A stretch of DNA of 36,096 nt from Collinsella aerofaciens (GTDB taxonomy: Bacteria > Actinomycetota > Coriobacteriia > Coriobacteriales > Coriobacteriaceae). This document shows, in pieces, positions 25,521-34,618 of this stretch; positions within the stretch are counted from its first letter, which is position 1; every line of letters begins with the position of its first letter. Where the stretch lies: the NCBI RefSeq assembly GCF_015553355.1, contig NZ_JADNGN010000024.1:1-36096 (forward strand), in the 5' to 3' direction. The notes under the pieces were generated by a model. The model was not told where the DNA came from. It worked only from the letters and a program-made list of their open reading frames with translations, and did not search any database. The position numbers were made by a program, and so were the translations under genes.

Positions 25521-25566
25521 GTTTTCTCCTGTGATGGGTTGTTTCATGTCTGCAATTCATAAGAAG

Positions 25567-25600
25567 CCCGCGCGAGGGGATTGGGGTGGCCTCGCGCGGG
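25567..25600 (-). terminator. Hairpin between malQ and glgP
   Basis: An 11-bp perfect stem (25567-25577 with 25590-25600) is followed on the minus strand by CTTCTT. It may be a weak terminator or a processing site that sets the ratio of MalQ to GlgP. Confidence 0.55.
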
Positions 25601-25648
25601 AAAAGCAAGCGCGTCCGCACGGTGGGGAGGGGTCGGGCGCGGTAGCTC

Positions 25649-27154
25649 CTATTGAGGAAGCTCGATTTCGGCTTCCGACGGGATGCGGAAGTAGGTCTCG
25701 GTCCAGTCGGTGAGTTTGTGCTCGAGCTCGCGGGTGATGGCGCCGTCGAGCATGCGCCAGGTCCAGTTGCCGCCCAGCGTGGCAGGGGTGTTGATGCGCG
25801 CCTCGTTGCCCAAGTTGAGCAGATCCTGCATGGTGTAGATGCACGTGTCGCTCACGCTGGCGGCGATGGTGCGATTGAGTGCATCTGCCATGGGTTCGCC
25901 GGCCTGCTGATGGGTGTACAGGGCTGCCTGCTCACGCTGACGCGGGGTGGCCGTTCCCTCAAACCAACCGCGCGCCGTCTCGTTGTCGTGGGTGCCCACA
26001 TAGGCGACGGTGTTGGCGATGTAGTTATGCGGCAGGTAGTACGAGTTGGTGCCCTCAAAGGCAAACTGCAGGATCTTCATGCCGGGGAAGCCCGAGTTGT
26101 CGCGCATGTCGATGACGCCGGGGGTGAGGAAGCCCAGGTCCTCGGCGATGATGGGCAGCGTGCCGAGCTTTTCCTCGAGCGTCTTGAAGAACTTGAGGCC
26201 GGGACCCTGCGTCCACGAACCGTAGGACGAATCGGGTGAGGAGAACGGCACCTCCCAATAGGCCTCGAAGCCGCGGAAGTGATCCAGGCGGATGACGTCG
26301 TACATGTCGAGGGCGGCGCGAATGCGGCCCTCCCACCAGGAGAAGCCGTCGGACTCCATGGCGTCCCAGTCGTAGATGGGGTTGCCCCAGTACTGGCCGG
26401 TGGCCGAGAACTGGTCGGGCGGCGTGCCGGCGACGCTCACCGGATTGCCGGCGGCGTCGATCTTAAAGAGCTCAGGTGTCGCCCACATCTCGACGGAGTC
26501 ACGCGAGACATAGATGGGCAGGTCGCCGATGATGAGAATGTCGCGCTCGTTGGCATAGGCCTTGAGGCGGCTCCACTGGCGATCGAAAAAGTACTGCGTC
26601 ATCTGGTGGTAGAGCATATGCGCCGGATGGTCGGCGCAGACCTTGGCGGAAGCCTCGCCGCGGGTGCGGAGCTCCGCGGGCCACTCCCAAAACGCCTTGA
26701 GACCGCACTCCTCTTTGACGGTCATGAACCCACAGTAGGGGATGAGCCAGTCCTCGTTGGCCTGGATAAAGTCATCGAAATCGGCCGGCTTGTCGGCAGC
26801 AAAGCGCTCAGCGGCGCGGTCGAGAATCTGACGGCGGCCGTCAAAGATAGCACCGTAGTCGACATTGCTGGGGTCGGATCCCAGATACACGCCATCGATA
26901 TCGCGCTGCTCCAGATACCCTGCCTCGATAAGCTCGGCAAAGTCGATAAAGTTGGGGTTGCCTGCGCGGGCCGAGAACGACTGATAGGGCGAATCGCCAT
27001 AGCTGGTCGTCGTAAGGGGCAGAATCTGCCAGTAATGTTGTTTGCACGAGGCGAGAAAATCGACGAAGTCGTAGGCATTCCAGCCAAAGCCGCCGATTCC
27101 GTATGGTCCGGGCAGAGATGAGACGGGCATGAGGACGCCGCTTGCACGCTCCAT
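25649..27154 (-). CDS. malQ: 4-alpha-glucanotransferase (amylomaltase)
   Basis: This GH77 enzyme transfers alpha-1,4-glucan segments between maltodextrins. The ATG at 27154 gives 501 aa and the usual family start MERASGVLMPVSSLPGPYGIGG; GGTGA lies upstream. Catalytic residues are visible: nucleophile Asp in VIRLDHFRGFE, acid/base Glu in IIAEDLGFL, and the transition-state Asp in VGTHDNETARG. The TTG at 27169 would add five residues. It is the first gene of a leftward malQ-glgP unit. The promoter region carries operator site 5, so control by the TreR-like regulator is likely. Confidence 0.95.
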   Translation of the reverse strand: MERASGVLMPVSSLPGPYGIGGFGWNAYDFVDFLASCKQHYWQILPLTTTSYGDSPYQSFSARAGNPNFIDFAELIEAGYLEQRDIDGVYLGSDPSNVDYGAIFDGRRQILDRAAERFAADKPADFDDFIQANEDWLIPYCGFMTVKEECGLKAFWEWPAELRTRGEASAKVCADHPAHMLYHQMTQYFFDRQWSRLKAYANERDILIIGDLPIYVSRDSVEMWATPELFKIDAAGNPVSVAGTPPDQFSATGQYWGNPIYDWDAMESDGFSWWEGRIRAALDMYDVIRLDHFRGFEAYWEVPFSSPDSSYGSWTQGPGLKFFKTLEEKLGTLPIIAEDLGFLTPGVIDMRDNSGFPGMKILQFAFEGTNSYYLPHNYIANTVAYVGTHDNETARGWFEGTATPRQREQAALYTHQQAGEPMADALNRTIAASVSDTCIYTMQDLLNLGNEARINTPATLGGNWTWRMLDGAITRELEHKLTDWTETYFRIPSEAEIELPQ

Positions 27155-27239
27155 GAATGCGCTCACCAACCTTCTTGTTGTGGGGTCGGCCTGCCGATGG
27201 GTGTGCAGTCCGCCTCCGATGTTCTGATTCGGTACGCCT

Positions 27240-27264
27240 ATTGTAAAACATGTTGTTTAAACAT
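27240..27264 (-). promoter_or_regulatory. malQ promoter with operator site 5
   Basis: The minus-strand -10 is TACAAT (27240-27245). The site TTGTTTAAACAT (plus strand, 27253-27264) lies immediately upstream, inside the -35/-10 spacer, and sits within a larger ACATGT-TGTTTAA-ACATGT symmetry (27248-27266). Occupation would block polymerase. Confidence 0.55.
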
Positions 27265-27318
27265 GTACAGGCAAGATAAAAAAGTTGGTCGATTTTCGGC
27301 GAATGGTTACATGCCATG

Positions 27319-27352
27319 AAAAAGCCCCGACCTCACAACGTGAGATCGGGGC
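27319..27352 (-). terminator. Terminator of galE
   Basis: A 13-position stem with one mismatch (27324-27336 with 27340-27352, loop AAC) runs into five T on the minus strand, 22 bases after the galE stop. Confidence 0.82.
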
Positions 27353-27374
27353 AAGAGCGGTATGTAGGTTTTTG

Positions 27375-28436
27375 CTACTCGGCGTCGGCGAAGCCGTTGG
27401 GGTTGTGGCTCTGCCAGTTCCAGCTATCGCGGCACATGTCCGCGATGTCGTACTGGGCCTTCCAGCCCATCATGCGCTCGGCCTTGGAGGCATCGCACCA
27501 GTTGGCAGCGATGTCGCCGGCGCGGCGCTCGCGGATCACGTAGGGCAGCTCCTTGCCACAAGCCTTGGAGAAGGCGGCGACGACCTCGAGTACCGAGGTG
27601 CCGGTGCCGGTGCCCAGGTTAAAGATCTCGACGCCGGTCTTGCCGTTCATCCAATTAAGGGCGGCAACGTGACCAGAGGCCAGATCGCACACGTGGATGT
27701 AGTCGCGCACGCCGGTGCCGTCGGGGGTGGGGTAGTCGTTGCCAAAGACCTGAACGGCCTCGAGCTTGCCCACGGCAACCTGGGCGACATAGGGCACCAG
27801 GTTGTTGGGGATGCCCTTGGGGTCCTCGCCGATCAGGCCCGACGGATGAGCGCCAATGGGGTTGAAGTAACGGAGCAGCACGACGTCCCACTCGGGGTCG
27901 GCGGTGTGGACGTCCATAAGGATCTGCTCGATCATCCACTTGGTCCAACCATAGGGGTTGGTCGCGGGCTTCTTAGGATCCTCCTCGGTGACGGGCGGGT
28001 TGTCCGGGTCGCCGTAGACGGTCGAGGAGCTCGAGAAGATGATGGACTTGCAGCCATGGTTGCGCATGACGTCGATGAGCACCAGGGTGTTCTCGATGTT
28101 GTTGTGGTAGTACTCGACGGGCTTGCTCACCGACTCGCCGACGGCCTTAAAGCCGGCAAAGTGGATGACGCGGTCGATCTGATGGGTATCGAAGATCTTG
28201 TTCATCGCATCGCGGTCGAGCACGTTGGCCTCGTAGAAGGTGAGGTTCTTGGCGGCCTCGTCGCCCACGATGGTCTTGACGCGGTCGACGGCGACGGCGC
28301 TGGAGTTGGAGAGATCATCGACGATGACGACCTGGTAGCCACCCTCGAGCAGCTGAACGACGGTGTGCGAGCCGATAAAGCCGGCGCCACCGGTAACGAG
28401 GACACAGGTGTCTTTGGGGTCGAGTGCTTTGGACAT
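27375..28436 (-). CDS. galE: UDP-glucose 4-epimerase
   Basis: GalE interconverts UDP-glucose and UDP-galactose in the Leloir pathway and for surface polysaccharides. This 353-aa extended short-chain dehydrogenase has the NAD-binding TGGAGFIGSH, VDDLSNSS, the catalytic Ser in SSSSTVYG, and the YGWTK (YxxxK) pair. HPSGLIGEDP is typical of GalE. It has its own terminator and lies leftward, 207 bp upstream of the malQ start region. No galK or galT is nearby. Confidence 0.96.
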   Translation of the reverse strand: MSKALDPKDTCVLVTGGAGFIGSHTVVQLLEGGYQVVIVDDLSNSSAVAVDRVKTIVGDEAAKNLTFYEANVLDRDAMNKIFDTHQIDRVIHFAGFKAVGESVSKPVEYYHNNIENTLVLIDVMRNHGCKSIIFSSSSTVYGDPDNPPVTEEDPKKPATNPYGWTKWMIEQILMDVHTADPEWDVVLLRYFNPIGAHPSGLIGEDPKGIPNNLVPYVAQVAVGKLEAVQVFGNDYPTPDGTGVRDYIHVCDLASGHVAALNWMNGKTGVEIFNLGTGTGTSVLEVVAAFSKACGKELPYVIRERRAGDIAANWCDASKAERMMGWKAQYDIADMCRDSWNWQSHNPNGFADAE

Positions 28437-28702
28437 GTAGTCTCCTATCGAATCAGGAACACTTCTTCAGGGGAGTATAGCGCAGGCAGGGACGCCCAAA
28501 TCGTGCGCTGTAGGAAAAGCAGAGGATTGTGCTAACGTACTCATAGAAGAGCTTGCGTACGCATAACCTGATCTTTGGTATTTGCTTACGAGCCGCTGAC
28601 CTTGCAGTTTCCTGCCGTTCGTGGAAATCGTTGGGACGCGCCATATGTACGCTAATATGTATGAGTTGAGCGACATATAAATAAGCATGTAACGGAGTAC
28701 AT

Positions 28703-29908
28703 ATGTCACCAAACAGCGATTCCATCCTTTCCCAGGAGCTCTCGCGCCGCACTGCCCTCAAGGCCCTGTTCGGCGCCGCTTCTGCGGCAGTTCTTTTTGG
28801 CCTGCCCGCTCGCGCCCATGCGGCGGAGGCTTCCAAGGAAACCACCGATAAACTGAATGCCGCCCAGGCCCAGCTCGACGAGGTTCAGGCCCAGCTCGAC
28901 AGCATCGCAAATGAGTATGCGGCGCTGGCCAACAAGAATGCCCAGACCCTCAACGACATCGAGAATGTCCAGGGCAAGATTGACGACACGCAGGCCCAGA
29001 TCGATGAAAAGAAGGCCGAGCTCAAGAAGAAGCGCAACGACCTTTCCGATCGCGTGGCCGCCAGCTACAAGTCCGGCGGCACGAACATCCTGTCGCTGCT
29101 GCTGGCCTCTGGCTCGTTTGAGGAACTCGTCGCCAACGCGCATTACGTTGAGAAGATCAACAAGAGCGACCGCGACGCCATCGAGGACATTCAGACCATC
29201 CAGGAAGAGCTCGATGCGCAAAAGACCGAGCTCGAGTCGCAGAAGGCCGACTTAGAGAAGCTCAAGGACCAGCAGACTGCCCAGATGCAGGACATGCAGG
29301 CCAAGCAGCAAGAAGTCCAGACCGTGCTGAACGGTCTTTCCGACGACGTCAAGGAGCTCATGGCTCAGCGCGATTCCGAGATCCTCGCTGCCGCCCAGGC
29401 TGAGGAGGCCGCTAGGAAGGCTGCCGCTGCCGCGGCTGCCGCGAACAAGAACAATTCCTACTCGGGTGGTTCAAGCTCGGGTGGCGGATCGTATGCGTCC
29501 GGAACCCCGCAACAGAATGCCGGCTCGGGCAAGCAACAGGCCGTCGTCAACGCGTGCTACTCCACGCCTTCGCCGGGCCAGAACTGGTGCGCGGCGTGGG
29601 TCACCAATGTCTTCCGTAACGCCGGCGTTGGCTACTTTGGAGGCAATGCGTGCGACATGTTTAACGCCTGGTGCTATAGCTCCGACCGCTCGGCGCTGCA
29701 GGTGGGCATGATCGTGGCCGATTCCTCGCACAGCGGCACGGGTGCTCCGGGCCTTATCTACGGTCATGTGGGTATCTACGTTGGCGGCGGCATCGTTATG
29801 AGCAACGAGGGTGCCATTACGTCTAAGTCGCTTGACTCGTTTATTAGCTTCTATGGCACTGGCTCTGGCGTGCGTTGGGGTTGGCTCGGCGGCATTGCGC
29901 TGTCGTAA
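28703..29908 (+). CDS. Tat-exported coiled-coil peptidoglycan hydrolase (NlpC/P60 or CHAP-like)
   Basis: This 401-aa protein probably cuts peptidoglycan during growth or division. The N-terminus has a twin-arginine signal (LSRRTALKALFG, cleavage after AHA near residue 40). Residues ~45-245 form long coiled coils (repeated AQLDEVQAQLD-type heptads), as in the CwlO/PcsB/RipA group, where the coil holds the enzyme inactive or binds FtsEX. A Ser/Gly-rich linker (~250-280) leads to the catalytic domain with C296 in NWCAAWV and H355 in GHVGIYVGGG. NlpC/P60 and CHAP share this Cys-His arrangement, and I cannot decide between them. GGAG precedes the ATG; a TATAAA (28676-28681) may be the -10. The 266 bp between galE and this gene hold no other gene. 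Confidence 0.85.
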   Translation: MSPNSDSILSQELSRRTALKALFGAASAAVLFGLPARAHAAEASKETTDKLNAAQAQLDEVQAQLDSIANEYAALANKNAQTLNDIENVQGKIDDTQAQIDEKKAELKKKRNDLSDRVAASYKSGGTNILSLLLASGSFEELVANAHYVEKINKSDRDAIEDIQTIQEELDAQKTELESQKADLEKLKDQQTAQMQDMQAKQQEVQTVLNGLSDDVKELMAQRDSEILAAAQAEEAARKAAAAAAAANKNNSYSGGSSSGGGSYASGTPQQNAGSGKQQAVVNACYSTPSPGQNWCAAWVTNVFRNAGVGYFGGNACDMFNAWCYSSDRSALQVGMIVADSSHSGTGAPGLIYGHVGIYVGGGIVMSNEGAITSKSLDSFISFYGTGSGVRWGWLGGIALS

Positions 29909-29927
29909 CGGTGGTTTGAAGTAAGTT

Positions 29928-30058
29928 GGTCCGTGGCTGCCCGAAAGGCATTAGGTTGCCTGCTCGGACAGTCCTGCTCGCACGGAGAGCACATTAAGTG
30001 CTCTCCGGCTCGTGCGGAACTCGCGATCAACCTAATGCCTTTCGGGCAGCCACGGACC
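29928..30058 (+). repeat. Long hairpin repeat, copy 3
   Basis: Perfect 31-nt arms (29928-29958 with 30028-30058) enclose a core like copies 1 and 2: left strand with ACAGTCCTGC, inner 9-bp hairpin (29984-29992 with 29998-30006, loop ATTAA) and right strand with GTGCGGAACTCGCGAT. The arms share no more than a few bases with the other copies. It begins 19 bp after the hydrolase stop. Confidence 0.9.
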
Positions 30059-30110
30059 TCTCGGATCCAATACGCCACACACCGGACTGGGTTATCTGAA
30101 TAAATATGGT

Positions 30111-30138
30111 GAAGGCCCCTTTCGGGGCCTTCTCTTTT
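30111..30138 (+). terminator. Terminator between the hydrolase gene and murB
   Basis: A 9-bp perfect stem (30111-30119 with 30124-30132, loop TTTC) is followed by TCTTTTA on the plus strand. It separates the two convergent genes. Confidence 0.75.
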
Positions 30139-31099
30139 AGAGGAATTCGCCGACTCGGTGGACTTCGGGTTCTAGGTCTACGTTGAATTGGTCTTTGACG
30201 GTTGCCTGGATGTGGCGGATGAGTTCGTCGACATCGGCGGCGGTGGCGTGGTCGGCGTTGACGATGAAGCCGCAGTGCTTCTCGCTCACCTGCGCGCCGC
30301 CAACGGCGTGTCCTCGCAGGCCGGCATCCATGATGAGTTTGCCGGCAAAGTAACCCTCGGGGCGCTTGAAAGTGGAGCCGGCACTCGGCATGTCGAGCGG
30401 CTGCTTGTCCTCGCGGCGCTGGCGGTAGTCGTCCATGTCGGCCTTGATCATCGCGGCGTTGCCCGGGGCGAGATTGAAGGTGGCCGAAAGCACGATAAAG
30501 CCGTCATCGGCGATGCGGCTCTTTCGATAACCCAGGTTGAGCTCGTCGACATCGAACTCGATGATATTGCCGCTGCCGCGGGTGCCGTCGTCGAGCTGGC
30601 GAGCGGGTTTGTAGACGCGCACGGACTCCAGCACATCGGCCATGCAGGCACCGTAGGCACCGGCGTTCATGTAGCAGGCGCCGCCGACCGATCCGGGGAT
30701 GCCCGAGATGGGCTCCATGCCGGTGAGGCAGGCCTCGGCTGCCGCGGCTGCGACATCGGAAAGCAGCGCGCCGGCTGCCGCCGTGACGTGCGTGCCGTCG
30801 ATCGTAATGTCGGAGAGGCCTTCGCCCAACGCCACGACGACGCCGCGGATACCCTTGTCGCCGACGAGTAGGTCGGAGCCGTTGCCCACGATGGTGAGGG
30901 GCAGATCGCAGCGATAGCAGGTATCGAGCGTGGCGACGAGGCCCTGCTCGGTATCGGGCGTGACAAAGACGTCGGCCGGGCCGCCGATCTTAAACGTGGT
31001 GTGCTCGCGCATGGGCTCGCTCATCAGTACGTTGTCCTCGCCGGCAACGCCAGCAAGCGCGCACAGCAGGTCCTCGTTAAAAAAGTCGTTCTCGTGCAT
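30137..31099 (-). CDS. murB: UDP-N-acetylenolpyruvoylglucosamine reductase
   Basis: MurB is a flavoenzyme that reduces UDP-GlcNAc-enolpyruvate to UDP-MurNAc, the second committed step of peptidoglycan synthesis. FAD-binding segments include TTFKIGGPADVFV, VGNGSDLLVGDKGIRG and SGIPGSVGGACYMNAGAYG. The catalytic Ser lies in SAGSTFKRP. The ATG at 31099, with AAGGCGGA upstream, gives 320 aa; a TTG at 31144 would add 15 acidic residues and has no ribosome binding site. It is transcribed alone. Confidence 0.95.
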   Translation of the reverse strand: MHENDFFNEDLLCALAGVAGEDNVLMSEPMREHTTFKIGGPADVFVTPDTEQGLVATLDTCYRCDLPLTIVGNGSDLLVGDKGIRGVVVALGEGLSDITIDGTHVTAAAGALLSDVAAAAAEACLTGMEPISGIPGSVGGACYMNAGAYGACMADVLESVRVYKPARQLDDGTRGSGNIIEFDVDELNLGYRKSRIADDGFIVLSATFNLAPGNAAMIKADMDDYRQRREDKQPLDMPSAGSTFKRPEGYFAGKLIMDAGLRGHAVGGAQVSEKHCGFIVNADHATAADVDELIRHIQATVKDQFNVDLEPEVHRVGEFL

Positions 31100-31282
31100 A
31101 CGAATATCCGCCTTTTGGTGGTCGTCGTCATCAATCGATTGCAATATACCCCACCCGGACGGATTTGGTGCGCTGGCGGCGATAAAACAGCCGTCTACCG
31201 GATTGGTAAAGTGTTTATCACCGAGGTAGAGGGGTAGTCGCTATACTTTCAAGAGATTGCGCGTAAACCCGGAAGGAGCGAG

Positions 31283-32311
31283 ATGGCCAACAAAGTCACC
31301 CTCAAGCAGATCGCCCAGGAGGTGGGGCTTTCCCCCTCGTCGGTCTCGCTTGTGCTCAATAATCGGCCCTGTCGCATCTCGGAAGAAAACCGCAAGCTCA
31401 TCAAAGAGGTCGCGGCGCGCAACCACTATGTTCCCAACCAGATCGCGCGCAGCCTGGTCATGCGCGAGTCGCGCACCCTGGGCCTTATCGTCCCTAACAT
31501 CGAGAGCCGCTTTTTTGCCTCGCTCGCCGGTAGCCTGGAAAAGCGCTGCCGCGAGGACGGCTATGCGCTCTTCATTACCAGCTCGGGCGGAAGCGCCGAT
31601 GACGATCTGGAGCTGCTGCGCCAGCTGGTGACGCGCGGCGTTGATGGCGTCTTCCTGGTCGTAGGCGACGAGTTCTCCGACGACCGCGCCCTGCGCGAAG
31701 AAGTCAGCCATCTGCCTATCCCTGCCGTGATGGTCGATCGTGCCATTGAGGGGCTCGAGTGCGACAAGGTGATGTTCGACCACGAGATGGGTGGCTACAT
31801 GGCCACTCGCTATCTGATCGAGCAGGGCCACCGTCGCATTGCCTGCTTGGTTAACGCGCGCCGTTCCAATACGGGGCGTAAGCGACTTGCCGGCTATGAG
31901 CGCGCGCTGCGCGAGGTTGGCCTGCCTATCGACGCACGTTTGGAGTTTGAGAGCGAGTACTACATTCCGAGTGCCTATGAGGCCTCGGAGGCGGTGCTCG
32001 CAACTGATGCCACCGCTGTGTTCGCAAGTTCGGATAACATCGCCCTCGGTCTGCTCAAGCGCTTGCACGAGATGGGGAAGAGCATCCCGGGCGATATCTC
32101 GGTGGTGAGCTATGACAACTCGGCGGCCGACGTTCTCTTTGAGCCGGCGCTGACCGCGATTGAGCAGGATCCTGGTGTCCTTGCGGAGCATGCTTTTGGC
32201 TGCATGTCCAAGCGTCTTGCCGGTAGGGGCGGCAGGCGTGCCGAAGAGGTCGTCCTGGAGCCGGCGCTTATCGTTAAGGGCAGCGTGCTCGAACTTACCG
32301 AATGTAGCTAA
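31283..32311 (+). CDS. LacI family transcriptional regulator
   Basis: This 342-aa protein has the LacI helix-turn-helix at residues 2-50 (VTLKQIAQEVGLSPSSVSLVLN) with the hinge helix region, and a periplasmic-binding-like effector domain (LGLIVPNIESRFFASLAGS, VMVDRAIEG, FASSDNIALGLL). GGAAGGAG precedes the ATG, and TATACT at 31242-31247 is a likely -10. No metabolic gene is adjacent in the same direction, so its target and ligand cannot be named; autoregulation or control at a distance is likely. Confidence 0.92.
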   Translation: MANKVTLKQIAQEVGLSPSSVSLVLNNRPCRISEENRKLIKEVAARNHYVPNQIARSLVMRESRTLGLIVPNIESRFFASLAGSLEKRCREDGYALFITSSGGSADDDLELLRQLVTRGVDGVFLVVGDEFSDDRALREEVSHLPIPAVMVDRAIEGLECDKVMFDHEMGGYMATRYLIEQGHRRIACLVNARRSNTGRKRLAGYERALREVGLPIDARLEFESEYYIPSAYEASEAVLATDATAVFASSDNIALGLLKRLHEMGKSIPGDISVVSYDNSAADVLFEPALTAIEQDPGVLAEHAFGCMSKRLAGRGGRRAEEVVLEPALIVKGSVLELTECS

Positions 32312-32365
32312 ACGTACTTGTTTGTTTGCATAGATTGCATGCGGAGTGTCTGCTATTTTCCGGCG

Positions 32366-32438
32366 GGGCCGGGGTGCCTGCCTTGTTTTGAGAAGTTCGC
32401 GGAGCCCACTTCTCAAAACAAGGCAGGCACCCCGGCCC
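32366..32438. repeat. Perfect palindrome with 31-bp arms
   Basis: Arms at 32366-32396 and 32408-32438 are fully complementary around an 11-nt loop, TCGCGGAGCCC. No T-run follows. It differs in sequence and layout from the hairpin family at 7035, 7313 and 29928 and lies in the 248-bp gap after the LacI gene. Confidence 0.88.
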
Positions 32439-32559
32439 TCGTCCGTGAACTCTTCCGCTGGGCGAGCCATAGACGCCACGCACCGATGCGATAAAGCAGT
32501 GGCTTGAAATTGGTGCTATATTCAGCATGAGTTGTTTAATGCTAGTACGGGAGGCTGAT

Positions 32560-33048
32560 ATGGGGCTGTTCAAGAAGAAAAACCCGCAGGATGCCTTTGA
32601 TCCCGATGTGTTTACCATCACGGATACGATTTTGGACCCGCCGCGGTTTACATTTTTGCCGGCTATCTACCAGGACGCCACGCGCCGCAAGTGGGCCGTG
32701 CATCAGCGCGGTGCGACCCCGAGGATTTTTGACTACGCGGATGTGCTGCAGTGCGAAGTGGCCGAGGCGGGCGATCCGGAGGCCGAAGAAGCGGTCTCTA
32801 AACAGGAATTTGCCCAGCGTATCCTGGCAAACCCTGCCAAGGCGGCGAAAATAAACGCTGCCAAGCGTAATATGTGTCTTGGTATGGGCGTTGTTGTGGC
32901 GGTTCAGACGGGAAAAGACGAGGTTTCCAAATTAGAGATTCCCGTTATGACCGACGAGGTCAAACGCGATTCAAGTCTATATAAGTCGTATCGGAATGTC
33001 GCCGAGAAGATCAAGGCCGAATTTGATGCCATGGGAGGGCTGGCCTAA
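32560..33048 (+). CDS. Small uncharacterised protein
   Basis: This 162-aa protein is of a family I cannot name. The ATG at 32560 is chosen because GGGAGG lies five bases upstream; the ATG at 32527 has none. The sequence is hydrophilic with no signal peptide. The N-terminus MGLFKKKNPQDAF is basic, and a central part reads RIFDYADVLQCEV, a pattern seen in small proteins with a short beta-rich domain. There is one mildly hydrophobic stretch (MCLGMGVVVAVQTG). It is 38 bp upstream of the first GntR gene and could be cotranscribed with it. Confidence 0.7.
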   Translation: MGLFKKKNPQDAFDPDVFTITDTILDPPRFTFLPAIYQDATRRKWAVHQRGATPRIFDYADVLQCEVAEAGDPEAEEAVSKQEFAQRILANPAKAAKINAAKRNMCLGMGVVVAVQTGKDEVSKLEIPVMTDEVKRDSSLYKSYRNVAEKIKAEFDAMGGLA

Positions 33049-33086
33049 TTTTGGCGGCATACGTGTCTGAATGAGGAGTCTGTGCA

Positions 33087-33854
33087 ATGGCAGGCGAATC
33101 TTATGCAATTCCCCCCAAAGATCGTGCTGTTGAGGGAATTCTTTGGTATATCCAGCACCATCAGCTTGCCGGCGGCGATCGCCTGCCGGCCGAGCGCGTG
33201 CTGTGCGAAGAGATTGGCGTTTCACGTACGGCGTTGCGTGCCGGTATCACGCGGCTTATCTCGTGTGGAACGCTCGAGAGCCGTCGCGGATCGGGTACGT
33301 ATGTGTGTCCTCCCAAGCCGTTGAACATCTTCCAGGAAACGTATAACTTTTCCGATGCTGTACGGACTGCCGGCCTGCACCCCTCTTCTCGTCTGGTTTC
33401 CACCGGGACCATCGAGGCGGATGAGGCGCTTGCCGACAAGCTTGGGGTGGCTGTAGGCGCTCCCTTGCTCCGCATGCAGCGCGTTCGACTTATTGAGGGC
33501 GAGCCGGCGTCAATCGAGACCGCTCACGTTAACCTGTCCCTGTGCCCATCGCTTCCCGAACACGATTTTGAGTGTGAGAGCCTTTACGATGTCTTGCTCA
33601 AAGAAGGTGGCGTGCGTGTTGAGCATGGACGTGAGCATATCTCCATCTCGCGTTTGAACGCCGAAGAGGCCGAGCTGCTCCAGCAAGAAGAGGGAACGCC
33701 GGTGTTCTATGAGAGCTCGATCGAATTTGATAAGGACATGCGTTTTGTGGAGCATTGCAAATCGGTGATTTTGCCCACAAAGTTCCGCTTTGCCGATAAC
33801 GGCGAAGAGAACGGCATGAGGAGCGTGGCAGGTGAACAATGGCTGAAACAGTAG
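33087..33854 (+). CDS. GntR family regulator with UTRA domain (first of a pair)
   Basis: This 255-aa HutC-subfamily regulator has the winged helix at about residues 8-75 (LPAERVLCEEIGVSRTALRAGI) and a UTRA effector domain at ~90-245. GAGGAG lies eight bases before the ATG. Its 3' end overlaps the second GntR gene by 16 bp in another frame. Such regulators usually bind a phosphorylated sugar or amino sugar. The downstream SIS genes suggest that class of ligand. Confidence 0.9.
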   Translation: MAGESYAIPPKDRAVEGILWYIQHHQLAGGDRLPAERVLCEEIGVSRTALRAGITRLISCGTLESRRGSGTYVCPPKPLNIFQETYNFSDAVRTAGLHPSSRLVSTGTIEADEALADKLGVAVGAPLLRMQRVRLIEGEPASIETAHVNLSLCPSLPEHDFECESLYDVLLKEGGVRVEHGREHISISRLNAEEAELLQQEEGTPVFYESSIEFDKDMRFVEHCKSVILPTKFRFADNGEENGMRSVAGEQWLKQ

Positions 33855-34552
33855 ATGCCACCCCGGTTTATATGCGCATTCGACGCCGCATCGAGGAACG
33901 TATCGAGCGCAGTATATATCCCACGGGTTCCATGATTCCGTCCGAAAAAGACCTTGCCGAGGAATTTGGTACGACACGCTTGACCATCCGAAGCGCTGTC
34001 GATGAGCTGGTTCGGCGCGGGCAGATTCGCCGTGTTCGGGGAAAAGGTGCCTTTGTGGCGCAGAAAGTACCTGCTTTTTTTGAACGCACGGTCGGTTTCC
34101 GTGAATCGGTCCGTGCTTCGGGCGGCGAGCCGTCCGTCCGTATTCTCGCGCGTTCCAAGCGTTATGCGGGGCCATATTACGCCGACCTGTTTGGCATCGC
34201 CGAGGACGACCTGCTCTATTCCGTTCGACGCCTGAACTGCATAAACGGTAGCCCCGTATCGATTGAGACGGCGCTGATTCCCTGCCTGCTGTTCCCAACC
34301 ATCGAAGATATTGACGTGTCGGTCTTCAGTTTGTACGAGACCTATGAGATGCTGGGCCGAAAGCCAGTCATGGCACAGGAAAAGCTCGATATCGAAGCGC
34401 TGGGCGCACGAGATGCCGGCCTCCTTGGACTGGAACAGGGCGATCTTGTTTTGCTTTTGGAATGCGTGAGCTATGACGCGAGCGGTCAGGCTATCGAGTA
34501 TGTAAAGTCCTTCAATCGTGGCGATACGGGCGGCTACACCTATACGTACTAG
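33839..34552 (+). CDS. GntR family regulator with UTRA domain (second of a pair)
   Basis: This 237-aa regulator is built like its neighbour: helix-turn-helix at about residues 10-70 (IPSEKDLAEEFGTTRLTIRSAVDEL in two parts) and UTRA at ~80-235. AGGTGA, inside the previous gene, is the ribosome binding site, and the overlap implies coupled synthesis. The two proteins are clearly related but diverged, so they are old paralogues. They could form heterodimers or respond to two ligands of one pathway. A perfect HutC-type palindrome lies 57 bp after the stop. Confidence 0.9.
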   Translation: MAETVDATPVYMRIRRRIEERIERSIYPTGSMIPSEKDLAEEFGTTRLTIRSAVDELVRRGQIRRVRGKGAFVAQKVPAFFERTVGFRESVRASGGEPSVRILARSKRYAGPYYADLFGIAEDDLLYSVRRLNCINGSPVSIETALIPCLLFPTIEDIDVSVFSLYETYEMLGRKPVMAQEKLDIEALGARDAGLLGLEQGDLVLLLECVSYDASGQAIEYVKSFNRGDTGGYTYTY

Positions 34553-34608
34553 CTGGTATTTTGTGAATAACGGCTGGGAAACTAACCAGTTTTGATCGTT
34601 GGGTCAGC

Positions 34609-34618
34609 TGTATATACA
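34609..34618. promoter_or_regulatory. HutC/GntR-type operator
   Basis: TGTATATACA is a perfect palindrome matching the GTnTAnAC consensus of HutC-subfamily GntR proteins. It lies between the regulator pair and the SIS gene. The same 193-bp gap also holds AAACT-AACC-AGTTT (34579-34592) and two direct copies of GGTATCAAA (34676-34684, 34709-34717). Confidence 0.55.

Noticed and set aside
25521-25547. Upstream start for glgP adding nine residues.
   Set aside because: The ATG at 25520 has AGGAG at ideal spacing and gives the usual N-terminus; the upstream codon has no ribosome binding site.
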